Positions 1 to 6,421 of a stretch of 10,729 nucleotides of DNA are shown here, in pieces; positions within the stretch are counted from its first letter, which is position 1, and every line of letters starts with the position of its first letter. Where the stretch lies: contig JALSKR010000222.1 of NCBI GenBank assembly GCA_026988735.1, forward strand, positions 1 through 10,729, given 5' to 3'. The translations under genes and the position numbers were made by a program. Below the pieces are notes generated by a model. The model was given only the letters and a program-made list of their open reading frames with translations. It searched no databases and was not told the origin of the DNA. The stretch comes from Sulfurimonas sp. GTDB lineage: Bacteria > Campylobacterota > Campylobacteria > Campylobacterales > Sulfurimonadaceae.

Positions 1-34
1 TATCTTGTATCTTTTTTTTTAAACGCTCTTCCAT
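1..34 (-). CDS. N-terminal start of an unidentified gene, cut by the window edge
   Basis: An ATG at 34-32 on the minus strand opens a frame with no stop to the window edge. The visible residues are MEERLKKKIQD, a charged, probably helical N-terminus. A purine-rich AGAGAG lies about 8 nt upstream (43-48) and could be the ribosome binding site. The gene would lie downstream of the permease at 180-1139, but about 145 nt and a paired palindromic repeat separate them, so common transcription is uncertain. Too little is visible to name a family; a partner DppC-type permease would be the expected neighbour, but nothing here shows it. Confidence 0.35.
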   Translation of the reverse strand, partial: MEERLKKKIQD

Positions 35-36
35 CA

Positions 37-67
37 CATAAACTCTCTTGTTTTTTAAAAGTTTATG
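37..67. repeat. 8-bp inverted repeat in the leader of the left-edge gene
   Basis: CATAAACT (37-44) and AGTTTATG (60-67) are perfect inverted arms separated by 15 nt. The left arm overlaps the putative AGAGAG ribosome binding site of the left-edge gene. It could be an operator or a weak leader hairpin; in A+T-rich DNA a chance match is also possible. Confidence 0.3.
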
Positions 68-116
68 CAATATCTATTCCGCTTTTCTTGTTGTTTTGAG
101 TTGTGTAGATACTTAT

Positions 117-167
117 GACTAAAGTCTGCGTTCCGTGAGATTCGGAATCGGTACTTTAGTGCCGACT
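117..167. repeat. REP-like paired palindromic element, copy A
   Basis: Two head-to-head half elements. The left half is GACTAAAGTC (stem GAC/GTC, loop TAAA, 117-126), followed by TGCGTTCCG. The right half is its near mirror, CGGAATCGG then a hairpin at 149-164 (stem CGGTAC/GTGCCG with one G-T pair, loop TTTA). TTCCG (131-135) and CGGAA (143-147) can also pair. The 24 bases from 117 match the element at 3435-3458 at about 20 positions. The element lies just downstream of the permease stop and might also act in RNA 3'-end formation. Confidence 0.6.
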
Positions 168-179
168 GTTCTTGCTTAC

Positions 180-1139
180 TTATACTCTAGTCATATAAGG
201 ATTTAATTTCAACAAAAGTAGATCTGCTAACATATTCCCCACAAGCGTCAACAATGCCGTTATCATCAAAATCCCCATGATGACAGGATAATCCCGTGAT
301 AATGCTGAGATGTAAAAAAGTTGCCCCATCCCCTCTATGCCGAAAATAGACTCTAAAATAACACTCCCACCGATGAGCCCCGGCAAAGAAAGCCCCAACA
401 GAGTTATGACAGGTGGCATCAAATTCGGTAAAATATAATACCGCAACAGCTCTTTTTTTTCTAAACCTCGCGCACGTGCAAAAAAGTAATAATCACTTTT
501 GAGTATTTCCAAGGTCAATGAACGGATGTAGATTATCATACTTCCCAAACCTGTGAAAATCATTACCGACACCGGCAAAGTCACATGCCATGCCATATCT
601 GTATAATTTGCAAAACCCTCTTTTACTTCAATCGAATGAAGTCCCGCTATAGGAAACCATTCAAGTTTGATAGAAAAAAAGATTATAAACAACAATGCCA
701 GATAAAATGAGGGCATTGAAAACGAGACTAAAGAAATTTGACGTATGACATAATCACTCTTTTTTTCATACGATAGTGCTGCTTTGATACCAAGCCATAA
801 TGAGAGAACAAAAACAACAATCAAAGAGATGCCATTCATCCAAAGCGTTACAGGCAGGCGTTTGAGTATCTCAGAGCTTACATCCTGACCACTCACAAAT
901 GATATACCAAAATTAAGTGTCAGTATGTTTTTTATCCAGTCAAAATACTGTTCTAAAAGTGGTTTATCAAGTCCATAAACAGCTTTTAACTTCTCTATAG
1001 CCTCTTTTGTCATATTTGGATTTAACTCCCCTGCTCCAAAAAAGCTGTTTGGAGCTGCGTGAATTGCTAAAAATGATATGATTGAGATGAAAAAAAGCAT
1101 AAAGAGTATGTATGCTATTTTTTGAAATAATTGAATCAC
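180..1139 (-). CDS. DppB-family ABC transporter permease (peptide/nickel type)
   Basis: Inner-membrane permease subunit of a peptide/nickel-type (dipeptide/oligopeptide) ABC importer, 319 residues, the usual length for DppB. The N-terminal helix at about 9-28 ends in the family-typical HAAP. Further helices lie near 101-120, 140-158, 186-207, 244-265 and 287-311. The cytoplasmic EAA loop that docks on the ATPase is at 211-241 (EILKSDYYFFARARGL then LPNLMPPV). GGSVILESIFGIEGMG at 257-272 and the C-terminal LNPYMTRV are also characteristic. The start is GTG: an in-frame TAA lies three codons upstream and no ATG precedes helix 1. The local Shine-Dalgarno is poor, and the preceding 29-residue ORF ends 6 nt before the GTG, so translation may be coupled to it. 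The substrate cannot be told from sequence; partner permease, ATPase and binding protein are not visible. Confidence 0.88.
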   Translation of the reverse strand: MIQLFQKIAYILFMLFFISIISFLAIHAAPNSFFGAGELNPNMTKEAIEKLKAVYGLDKPLLEQYFDWIKNILTLNFGISFVSGQDVSSEILKRLPVTLWMNGISLIVVFVLSLWLGIKAALSYEKKSDYVIRQISLVSFSMPSFYLALLFIIFFSIKLEWFPIAGLHSIEVKEGFANYTDMAWHVTLPVSVMIFTGLGSMIIYIRSLTLEILKSDYYFFARARGLEKKELLRYYILPNLMPPVITLLGLSLPGLIGGSVILESIFGIEGMGQLFYISALSRDYPVIMGILMITALLTLVGNMLADLLLLKLNPYMTRV

Positions 1140-1145
1140 TTTCTT

Positions 1146-1235
1146 TTATATTTTTTCTATATTTCCAGCATTTATACTAACATATATTATAGTCCCAATA
1201 AAAAAAGCTATCGTTGCTAACACTAAAATTTCCAT
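1146..1235 (-). CDS. 29-residue single-helix membrane protein (small ORF C)
   Basis: Short frame MEILVLATIAFFIGTIIYVS... ending NAGNIEKI, essentially one transmembrane helix (about 3-20) with a short polar tail. A good Shine-Dalgarno, AAAGGA (complement of 1242-1247), lies 6 nt before the ATG. The ATG overlaps the stop of the preceding frame as TAATG, and its TAA is 6 nt from the GTG of the permease, in the same frame. SD, coupling and hydrophobic content argue that it is translated. I do not recognise a named family. It could be a small accessory subunit, a regulator, or a leader whose translation sets permease expression. Confidence 0.6.
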   Translation of the reverse strand: MEILVLATIAFFIGTIIYVSINAGNIEKI

Positions 1236-1339
1236 TATAAATCCTTTAAAATTTTTATTTTATTTTTTATTTTTTTATCAATCAATAAAATTGTAAAAGT
1301 AAGTACAATTACAGCAATAATATCTGCAAGAATTTTCAT
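1235..1339 (-). CDS. 34-residue membrane segment (small ORF B), probably the C-terminal half of a split protein
   Basis: The frame begins MKILADIIAVIVL, forms one helix (about 3-20) and ends in a basic tail (DKKIKNKIKILKDL). Its ATG has no Shine-Dalgarno and lies inside ORF A in the +1 frame. TGA and TAA stops in this frame lie just upstream of the ATG. Removing one A from the AAAA run at 1333-1336 would join ORF A to this frame after NNYE, giving a two-helix protein of about 69 residues with an acidic/coiled N-terminus and a basic C-terminus. That shape resembles short two-TM hypothetical proteins I recall from other bacteria, but I cannot name the family. Alternatives are reinitiation at this ATG, a real disrupting mutation, or an error in the A-run. 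Confidence 0.5.
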   Translation of the reverse strand: MKILADIIAVIVLTFTILLIDKKIKNKIKILKDL

Positions 1340-1445
1340 AGTTATTTATCAACCAACTAATCAAACTTATTGTAGTAAGAACTATAATCCCCAGCCATAC
1401 TTTTAAATAATTAAGTTCTTCTTTTATTTCATCTATTTTTGCCAT
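1278..1445 (-). CDS. 55-residue small membrane protein (small ORF A), probably frameshifted
   Basis: The frame starts MAKIDEIKEELNYLKVW, an amphipathic charged helix, then a membrane helix at about 17-33 (LGIIVLTTISLISWLI). After NNYEN the composition changes abruptly to SCRYYCCNCTYFYNFID, a Cys/Tyr-rich tail unlike a designed membrane protein. This tail is exactly where the reading overlaps ORF B in another frame, so it is probably out-of-frame translation after a one-base shift. An extended -10 TGTTATAAT ends 6 nt before the ATG and there is no Shine-Dalgarno, so a leaderless transcript is predicted. Its function is unknown. It is first in a likely unit with ORF B, ORF C and the permease. 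Confidence 0.55.
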   Translation of the reverse strand: MAKIDEIKEELNYLKVWLGIIVLTTISLISWLINNYENSCRYYCCNCTYFYNFID

Positions 1446-1451
1446 GTTGCT

Positions 1452-1460
1452 ATTATAACA
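1452..1460 (-). promoter_or_regulatory. Extended -10 promoter of the small membrane ORF-permease unit
   Basis: On the minus strand the sequence reads TGTTATAAT, a perfect extended -10. A TTTACA lies upstream but with a long 19-nt spacer. Six bases separate the box from the ATG at 1445, so transcription should begin at or within a base or two of the start codon. Confidence 0.6.
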
Positions 1461-1512
1461 TAAAAAGAAAAGTGCTTGTAAAAGTTTTGTTGAAAGATTT
1501 GAGTGTAGAAGG

Positions 1513-1538
1513 GGCTAACTCCCGTGAGGGAATTAGTT
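1513..1538. terminator. Stem-loop downstream of the porin gene (possible terminator)
   Basis: CTAA-C-TCCC (1515-1523) pairs with GGGA-A-TTAG (1528-1536) around a GTGA loop, with one C/A mismatch; two G-T pairs can extend it outward. It lies about 25-50 nt beyond the porin stop codon. No U-run follows on the minus strand, so it is not a canonical intrinsic terminator. It may block 3' exonucleases on the porin mRNA, or be a repeat element. Confidence 0.4.
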
Positions 1539-1561
1539 GTACTTCGAGTTTAATGTATAAA

Positions 1562-2887
1562 TTAGAAGTTTAAAGTTAAATATGCTTGAACAATATTGTC
1601 ATTTGTTGCTGCATCTGTATTAATGAATACTAATGTTGCATCTAATGGTCCAAATGATTTACCGGCAGTTACTGTAAGCTCTTTAAGATCTTGAGCTCCT
1701 GTAGCTTTATGATTTACATCTGTATAATACAAACCTAAATCAAATAAACCTTGTACTGGAGATGTAACTGTTAAGTGAATTGAATCAGTATCACTCATAG
1801 TAACCTGTCCATAATTCCACCATGCTTCAGTATAAAGTTTTGTTTGTGCAGTTGTTGTTGCTGTTGCTGTATTAAAACCAGCATAACCAAGTGTACCGTC
1901 ACTATTTACTGATGAGTAAGAAATACTTGCAGCGAAAAGATCTTTCATTTCGTAACCTACCTGTAAAGCATACACAGTATCAGCATTTGCACCACTTGCT
2001 ACAGATTTAACACTAGAATATTGTGCACCCAAAGTAAGACCTGCTACACCTAAATCAGTAACATCTAAATCAGCCTGTAACCAGTATGCATCTGCAACAC
2101 GTGTTACACTATAGTACCATGCTTGCGCAGTTAATGGTTTAAAAGAGTTATTAATAACACCTGCTGCATATGCGCCATTTGTGCCATATGTAGTAAATGT
2201 TCCTTCCCCATTAACTACAGCTGCTGATGCTAATCCAAGTGTTTGCACATTGCTTTGTGCATTCTGTCCAAAAGTTTCTGTACCATTTCCATTTCCAATA
2301 TATGCACCTACCAATGTAGTGCCTGGAATATCCTGATTGATAACTACGGCTGCTTCAAAAGTATTTTTTTCTATCGTCCATTTTTCTGTAAATGCTAATG
2401 GTGTATCTAATTCCATACGACCAATTTTAGCAGTTGTTTTTCCAGTAGTTGCAGCAATCCATGCTTCATTCATCCAGTTTGCATTTTCAACTTTCGCTCC
2501 ACCTAATACTTGTCCATATGTAGAGCCTGTTCCTGTTACTGCTGTATGTGCACCACCCCACACATTTGATACAAGGTTATTCTCAAGCCCAAGAGTAGAT
2601 AATATAGTATATCCAGCACCTGCGCTTATAGCAACCATATTATTTTTAGCAAGATCGGCTGTAATATTTAAATTTAATGCTGCATCTGCTGCACTTGAAT
2701 CTTTTGAAAAAAGTGAACCACTGTCATTTGTTCCATTTGTAGCATTTTTAATAGCCTGTGCACCACTAACTCCATCAGTTGTTTCATAAAATAATTTAGC
2801 ATCACCACTAACTTTAATATTGTCAATTGCAAACGCACTTGAACCAATTAGTAGTGCTGCCACCAAACTCATTTTTGTAAATTTCAT
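1562..2887 (-). CDS. Outer-membrane porin, epsilonproteobacterial OprD/MOMP-like
   Basis: A 441-residue beta-barrel porin giving passive entry of small solutes across the outer membrane. A classical signal peptide occupies residues 1-20 with likely cleavage after SSAFA. The mature part begins IDNIKVSGDAKLFYET, alternates polar and hydrophobic residues throughout, is rich in Gly, Ala, Thr, Asn and aromatics, and ends YLTLNF with the C-terminal Phe recognised by the Bam machinery. IGRMELDTPLAFTEKW (about 155-170) followed by NTFEAAVVINQDIPGTTLVGAYIG resembles a block conserved in porins of this phylum. AAGGAG lies 6 nt before the ATG. An extended -10 at 2922-2930 gives a leader of about 28 nt, and the gene is probably monocistronic. 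Substrate selectivity is not deducible. Confidence 0.85.
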   Translation of the reverse strand: MKFTKMSLVAALLIGSSAFAIDNIKVSGDAKLFYETTDGVSGAQAIKNATNGTNDSGSLFSKDSSAADAALNLNITADLAKNNMVAISAGAGYTILSTLGLENNLVSNVWGGAHTAVTGTGSTYGQVLGGAKVENANWMNEAWIAATTGKTTAKIGRMELDTPLAFTEKWTIEKNTFEAAVVINQDIPGTTLVGAYIGNGNGTETFGQNAQSNVQTLGLASAAVVNGEGTFTTYGTNGAYAAGVINNSFKPLTAQAWYYSVTRVADAYWLQADLDVTDLGVAGLTLGAQYSSVKSVASGANADTVYALQVGYEMKDLFAASISYSSVNSDGTLGYAGFNTATATTTAQTKLYTEAWWNYGQVTMSDTDSIHLTVTSPVQGLFDLGLYYTDVNHKATGAQDLKELTVTAGKSFGPLDATLVFINTDAATNDNIVQAYLTLNF

Positions 2888-2921
2888 ATTTTCTCCTTAT
2901 CCTTTTACAAATTTCACGGGT

Positions 2922-2930
2922 AGTATAGCA
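2922..2930 (-). promoter_or_regulatory. Extended -10 promoter of the porin gene
   Basis: The minus strand reads TGCTATACT, an extended -10, about 35 nt before the porin ATG. No good -35 is seen, which is common in this phylum. Unlike the three leaderless candidates in this window, this unit has a normal leader with AAGGAG. Confidence 0.5.
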
Positions 2931-2982
2931 TAATCAACTCTTAACTTTTCATTAAAATGATGAATTATTATACAAAACAAGA

Positions 2983-2988
2983 TATAAT
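2983..2988 (+). promoter_or_regulatory. -10 box of the small lipoprotein gene
   Basis: A perfect TATAAT is followed by six bases (TACAAT) and then the ATG at 2995. Transcription would be expected to start at the A of the ATG. No Shine-Dalgarno is present. No convincing -35 is visible. Confidence 0.55.
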
Positions 2989-2994
2989 TACAAT

Positions 2995-3411
2995 ATGAAA
3001 CAATTAATTACAACATCACTGATAATATCTGCCTTCATTTTGCCGAGTGGATGCGCAACCAAGGCTCCTGCGGCACCATCACAAAATAGTGATTTAAATA
3101 AGATAAGTAACTCTAACGGTAAAGCAAAATCAGGATTCATACAAAAAAATCTTGACAATTGGCTCAAAAACGAGTGGACACCTACTATAAATAAAGATAA
3201 AAAAGTGCAAAATAAATATATGAAAAAAGTAGCTATAAAAAGGGAAAACAGTAGCAATGATACAGAAAAAAAATATGTAGAGGACAAGGAAAGAAACTTT
3301 ACACTACAAGAGTATGTTGACAAAGCGGCGGCTTATTCAAAGGCACACCCAAGTGACGGCAAAGATTCAAATGTGAAGAAATTGGAGAGTATGCCTGTTA
3401 TAGGAAAATAG
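2995..3411 (+). CDS. Putative small lysine-rich lipoprotein, function unknown
   Basis: 138 residues. The N-terminus MKQLITTSLIISAFILPSGC is a signal peptide with a Cys at position 20 inside SGC, suggesting signal peptidase II processing and lipid attachment. The residue at +2 is Ala rather than Asp, compatible with the outer membrane. Pro at -3 departs from the usual lipobox, so lipidation is likely but not certain. The mature part is polar, very rich in Lys, Ser and Asn, lacks an obvious fold, and ends with a segment containing YVDKAAAYSKAHPSDGKDSNVKKLESMP. Similar small orphan lipoproteins occur in this phylum, but I recognise no named family. It is divergent from the porin gene and convergent with fabI, so it is probably transcribed alone. 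Confidence 0.65.
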   Translation: MKQLITTSLIISAFILPSGCATKAPAAPSQNSDLNKISNSNGKAKSGFIQKNLDNWLKNEWTPTINKDKKVQNKYMKKVAIKRENSSNDTEKKYVEDKERNFTLQEYVDKAAAYSKAHPSDGKDSNVKKLESMPVIGK

Positions 3412-3430
3412 TGGTTTTTAAGACGCATAG

Positions 3431-3455
3431 CCCAGACTGAAGTCTGGGTTCCGAG
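3431..3455. repeat. REP-like palindromic element, copy B
   Basis: CCCAGAC (3431-3437), loop TGAA, GTCTGGG (3442-3448), followed by TTCCGAG (3449-3455). The stem is a perfect 7-bp hairpin. It lies in the 49-nt space between the convergent lipoprotein and fabI genes, where it could help terminate either transcript. It shares GACTRAAGTCTGSGTTCCG with copy A at 117. Confidence 0.65.
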
Positions 3456-3460
3456 AAAAT

Positions 3461-4297
<837 letters not shown>

Positions 4298-4345
4298 TTA
4301 TATTAAAATTTAATTTTTACAGTTTCGCTTTGCTATTAAATCTTT

Positions 4346-4461
4346 TCGGAACCCAGGTTTTTAATGCTAAAGCATAACTTAGAAAAAAACTAAATTTTTT
4401 TCTGTAGCTTCGCCTTTTAGGCTTTAACGACTAAAGCCTAGGTTAAAACCTAGGTTCCGAG
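4346..4461. repeat. REP-like palindrome cluster, copy C, between tpiA and fabI
   Basis: A mosaic bounded by outward-facing mirror ends: TCGGAACCCAGG at 4346-4357 and CCTAGGTTCCGAG at 4449-4461. Inside are four possible hairpins. ATGC-TAAA-GCAT is at 4364-4375. AGAAAAAAA/TTTTTTTCT is at 4381-4403 with loop CTAAA. A perfect 9-bp stem, TAGGCTTTA/TAAAGCCTA, is at 4418-4440 with loop ACGAC. CCTAGGT-TAAA-ACCTAGG is at 4437-4454. The last two share bases, so they are alternative folds. The TAAA loop and TTCCGAG tail match copies A and B. The A/T-armed hairpin could also act as a bidirectional terminator for tpiA. Confidence 0.65.
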
Positions 4462-4494
4462 AAGACTCCTCAATTTGACTCAGATTACAAAAAC

Positions 4495-5196
4495 CTATTT
4501 TTCCAATTCATCTGCTGCTTGTATCATTGAGCAAAAATGCTCAGCATACAAGGCTGCACTGCCTACTAACACACCATCAACATTTTTTACTTCTAAAATA
4601 TCTTTAACGTTGTTTACTTTGACACTGCCACCATACAAAAGCGGTGCTGATGATTTTTTCTTCAGTTCAGCATGTATATCTTTTATATTTTCAAGTGTCG
4701 GTATTTTACCTGTACCAATTGCCCAGACAGGTTCATATGCGATTATTAAATTTTCATATGAGGTATCAATACCCTCATATTGTTTATACAAGTATGTAAG
4801 CATCTCTTCTTTTGAAGATTCTCTTACAGCAAGTGGTTCACCTACACAGTAGATAATTTTAAAACCCTGCTTTTTAAAATAGTGAAATTTTCGAGCAATA
4901 AACTCTTGGGATTCACCCAAAATATGACGGCGTTCACTGTGTCCTATAAGTATGGTTTTAATGCCGAACTCTTCTAAATGTTGTAACCCTATTTCACCTG
5001 TAAAAGCGCCACTTTGAACAGGGTATGCATTTTGGGTTCCAACAGTTACAGCTGCACTAAAAGAATCAAGTGATGATATTGCAGGAAAAACAATGACCTC
5101 CTGAGAACTCTTTTGCACACAGGAATTGATTTCTTGGATATATCTGTGCGTTGCACTTCTTGTAAGGTTTGTTTTCAAATTCGCTGCAATAATCAT
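4495..5196 (-). CDS. tpiA: Triose-phosphate isomerase
   Basis: Interconverts dihydroxyacetone phosphate and glyceraldehyde 3-phosphate in the cytoplasm. At 233 residues it is shorter than the ~250 typical of other bacteria, as is usual in this phylum. Active-site residues are Asn6 and Lys8 (AANLKTN), the electrophile His86 (LIGHSERR) and the base Glu155 (AYEPVWAIGTGK), followed by the flexible loop 6. The phosphate-gripping YGGSVK (188-193) and DGVLVGSAAL (207-216) are intact. The ATG lies one base after the pgk stop (TAA-A-ATG). The Shine-Dalgarno AGAGGA sits inside the end of pgk, so the two are co-transcribed and probably translationally coupled. It serves glycolysis or, in an autotroph, gluconeogenesis. 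Confidence 0.95.
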   Translation of the reverse strand: MIIAANLKTNLTRSATHRYIQEINSCVQKSSQEVIVFPAISSLDSFSAAVTVGTQNAYPVQSGAFTGEIGLQHLEEFGIKTILIGHSERRHILGESQEFIARKFHYFKKQGFKIIYCVGEPLAVRESSKEEMLTYLYKQYEGIDTSYENLIIAYEPVWAIGTGKIPTLENIKDIHAELKKKSSAPLLYGGSVKVNNVKDILEVKNVDGVLVGSAALYAEHFCSMIQAADELEK

Positions 5197-5197
5197 T

Positions 5198-6409
5198 TTA
5201 GTCCTCTTTTTCTGTGATTTTAACCATTAAAGGTTCTACACCAGGAAGTACTTTGCCCTCAAGCAACTCCAAGGAAGCTCCGCCTCCGGTAGATATAAAG
5301 CTGATATCTTCATCAACACCCACTCTTTTGACCAAATCAGCTGTATCACCACCACCTACTACAGTCGTTGCATAAGTATCTGCTACAAAATGTGCTATTT
5401 TTGAAGAACCTCTGGCAAATTTTTCCATTTCATAGACGCCCATCGGTCCATTCCAAAGTACTGTCTGCACATCATTAAGTGCCTCTCTGTAAAGTCTTAC
5501 AGTAGCAGGACCAATGTCAAGCCCCATCCAGTTTTGTGGAATCTCCTGTGCTGTGACAATTTTACTCACAGCATCTTCAGAAAACTTTTCTGCAGCTATA
5601 ACATCCACTGGCAGATAGAATTTCACACCAAGCTTTTTCGCTTCATCCATTATATTTTGTGCTTCATCGAGCAAGTCATCTTCAACAAGTGAAGCACCTA
5701 TTTCATATCCCATCTGTTTTAAAAATGTAAAAGCCATACCTCCGCCAATGAACACTTTGTCTACTCTAGGAAGCAGGTTTACAAGCGCTTCAAGTTTACC
5801 TGAAACCTTGCTTCCACCGATAATAGCGGCAAACGGACGGACAGGGTTGTTCATGAGTTTTGAAAAGTACTGAATTTCACGCTCAAGCAAAAAGCCGGCT
5901 GCTTTGTGCTCGTTGTCAAAAAACTTTGTAATTCCATGCACAGATGCATGGGCACGATGGCTGACACCAAAAGCATCATTTACATAAAATTCCGCCATTG
6001 ATGCAAGTTTTTGAGACAGTTCTTCATCATCTTTTGTTTCCCCCGGTTCAAAACGAAGATTTTCAAGTAAAAGCACTTCGTGTCGAGGTAAATCTTTTGC
6101 TTTTTGCATAGCATCTTCCCCAACAACATCTTTTGCCAACTCTACATGACGCTTTAAAAGTTGTTGCAAACGTCTAGCAACAGGAGCCAATGAATACTTT
6201 TCTACAACTTCTCCTTTTGGACGACCGAGATGAGATGCCAGTATAACGGCACAGTCCAAATCGAGACAGTAGTTTATAGTGGCAATGGCAGATCGGATTC
6301 GACGGTCATCTGCGATGTTGCCAAACTCATCCATTGGTACATTAAAGTCACATCGAATGAAGACTTTCTTGTTTGCTATATCTAATTTTTTAAGGTGTAA
6401 TAGTTCCAA
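5198..6409 (-). CDS. pgk: Phosphoglycerate kinase
   Basis: Transfers phosphate between 1,3-bisphosphoglycerate and ADP. It has 403 residues, full length. The N-domain substrate site includes RCDFNVP (19-25), the SHLGRPKG segment (59-66) and [11 protein letters not shown] (114-124). The hinge and nucleotide site include [10 protein letters not shown] (198-207), [11 protein letters not shown] (221-231) and [10 protein letters not shown] (318-327). GGGDTADLV (352-360) and [14 protein letters not shown] (373-386) close the ATP site. The start is TTG at 6409-6407: the next in-frame Met is residue 26, beyond the conserved RCDFNVP. AGGA overlapping the gap stop codon lies about 8 nt before the TTG. 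It is 10 nt downstream of gap and 1 nt upstream of tpiA, in one operon. Confidence 0.95.
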   Translation of the reverse strand: MELLHLKKLDIANKKVFIRCDFNVPMDEFGNIADDRRIRSAIATINYCLDLDCAVILASHLGRPKGEVVEKYSLAPVARRLQQLLKRHVELAKDVVGEDAMQKAKDLPRHEVLLLENLRFEPGETKDDEELSQKLASMAEFYVNDAFGVSHRAHASVHGITKFFDNEHKAAGFLLEREIQYFSKLMNNPVRPFAAIIGGSKVSGKLEALVNLLPRVDKVFIGGGMAFTFLKQMGYEIGASLVEDDLLDEAQNIMDEAKKLGVKFYLPVDVIAAEKFSEDAVSKIVTAQEIPQNWMGLDIGPATVRLYREALNDVQTVLWNGPMGVYEMEKFARGSSKIAHFVADTYATTVVGGGDTADLVKRVGVDEDISFISTGGGASLELLEGKVLPGVEPLMVKITEKED

Positions 6410-6417
6410 ATTTTTTG

Positions 6418-6421
6418 TCCT
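6418..6421 (-). promoter_or_regulatory. Ribosome binding site of pgk overlapping the gap stop
   Basis: The minus strand reads TAGGAC, where TAG is the gap stop and AGGA is the Shine-Dalgarno, about 8 nt before the TTG start of pgk. This supports the TTG start and suggests that ribosomes finishing gap feed pgk. Confidence 0.6.

Noticed and set aside
2337..2789. 150-codon plus-strand frame inside the porin gene
   Set aside because: It lies antisense within a well-supported porin with signal peptide and C-terminal Phe; its translation has no recognisable motifs and no convincing ribosome binding site.
2988..3323. 111-codon minus-strand frame opposite the lipoprotein gene
   Set aside because: Its Leu/Ser/Phe-rich translation is what arises opposite a Lys/Asn-rich coding region; it shadows the lipoprotein.
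4381..4403. A-run/T-run inverted repeat considered as a simple intrinsic terminator
   Set aside because: The stem is pure A-T apart from one G-C pair, so it would be weak; it is kept only as part of the repeat cluster.
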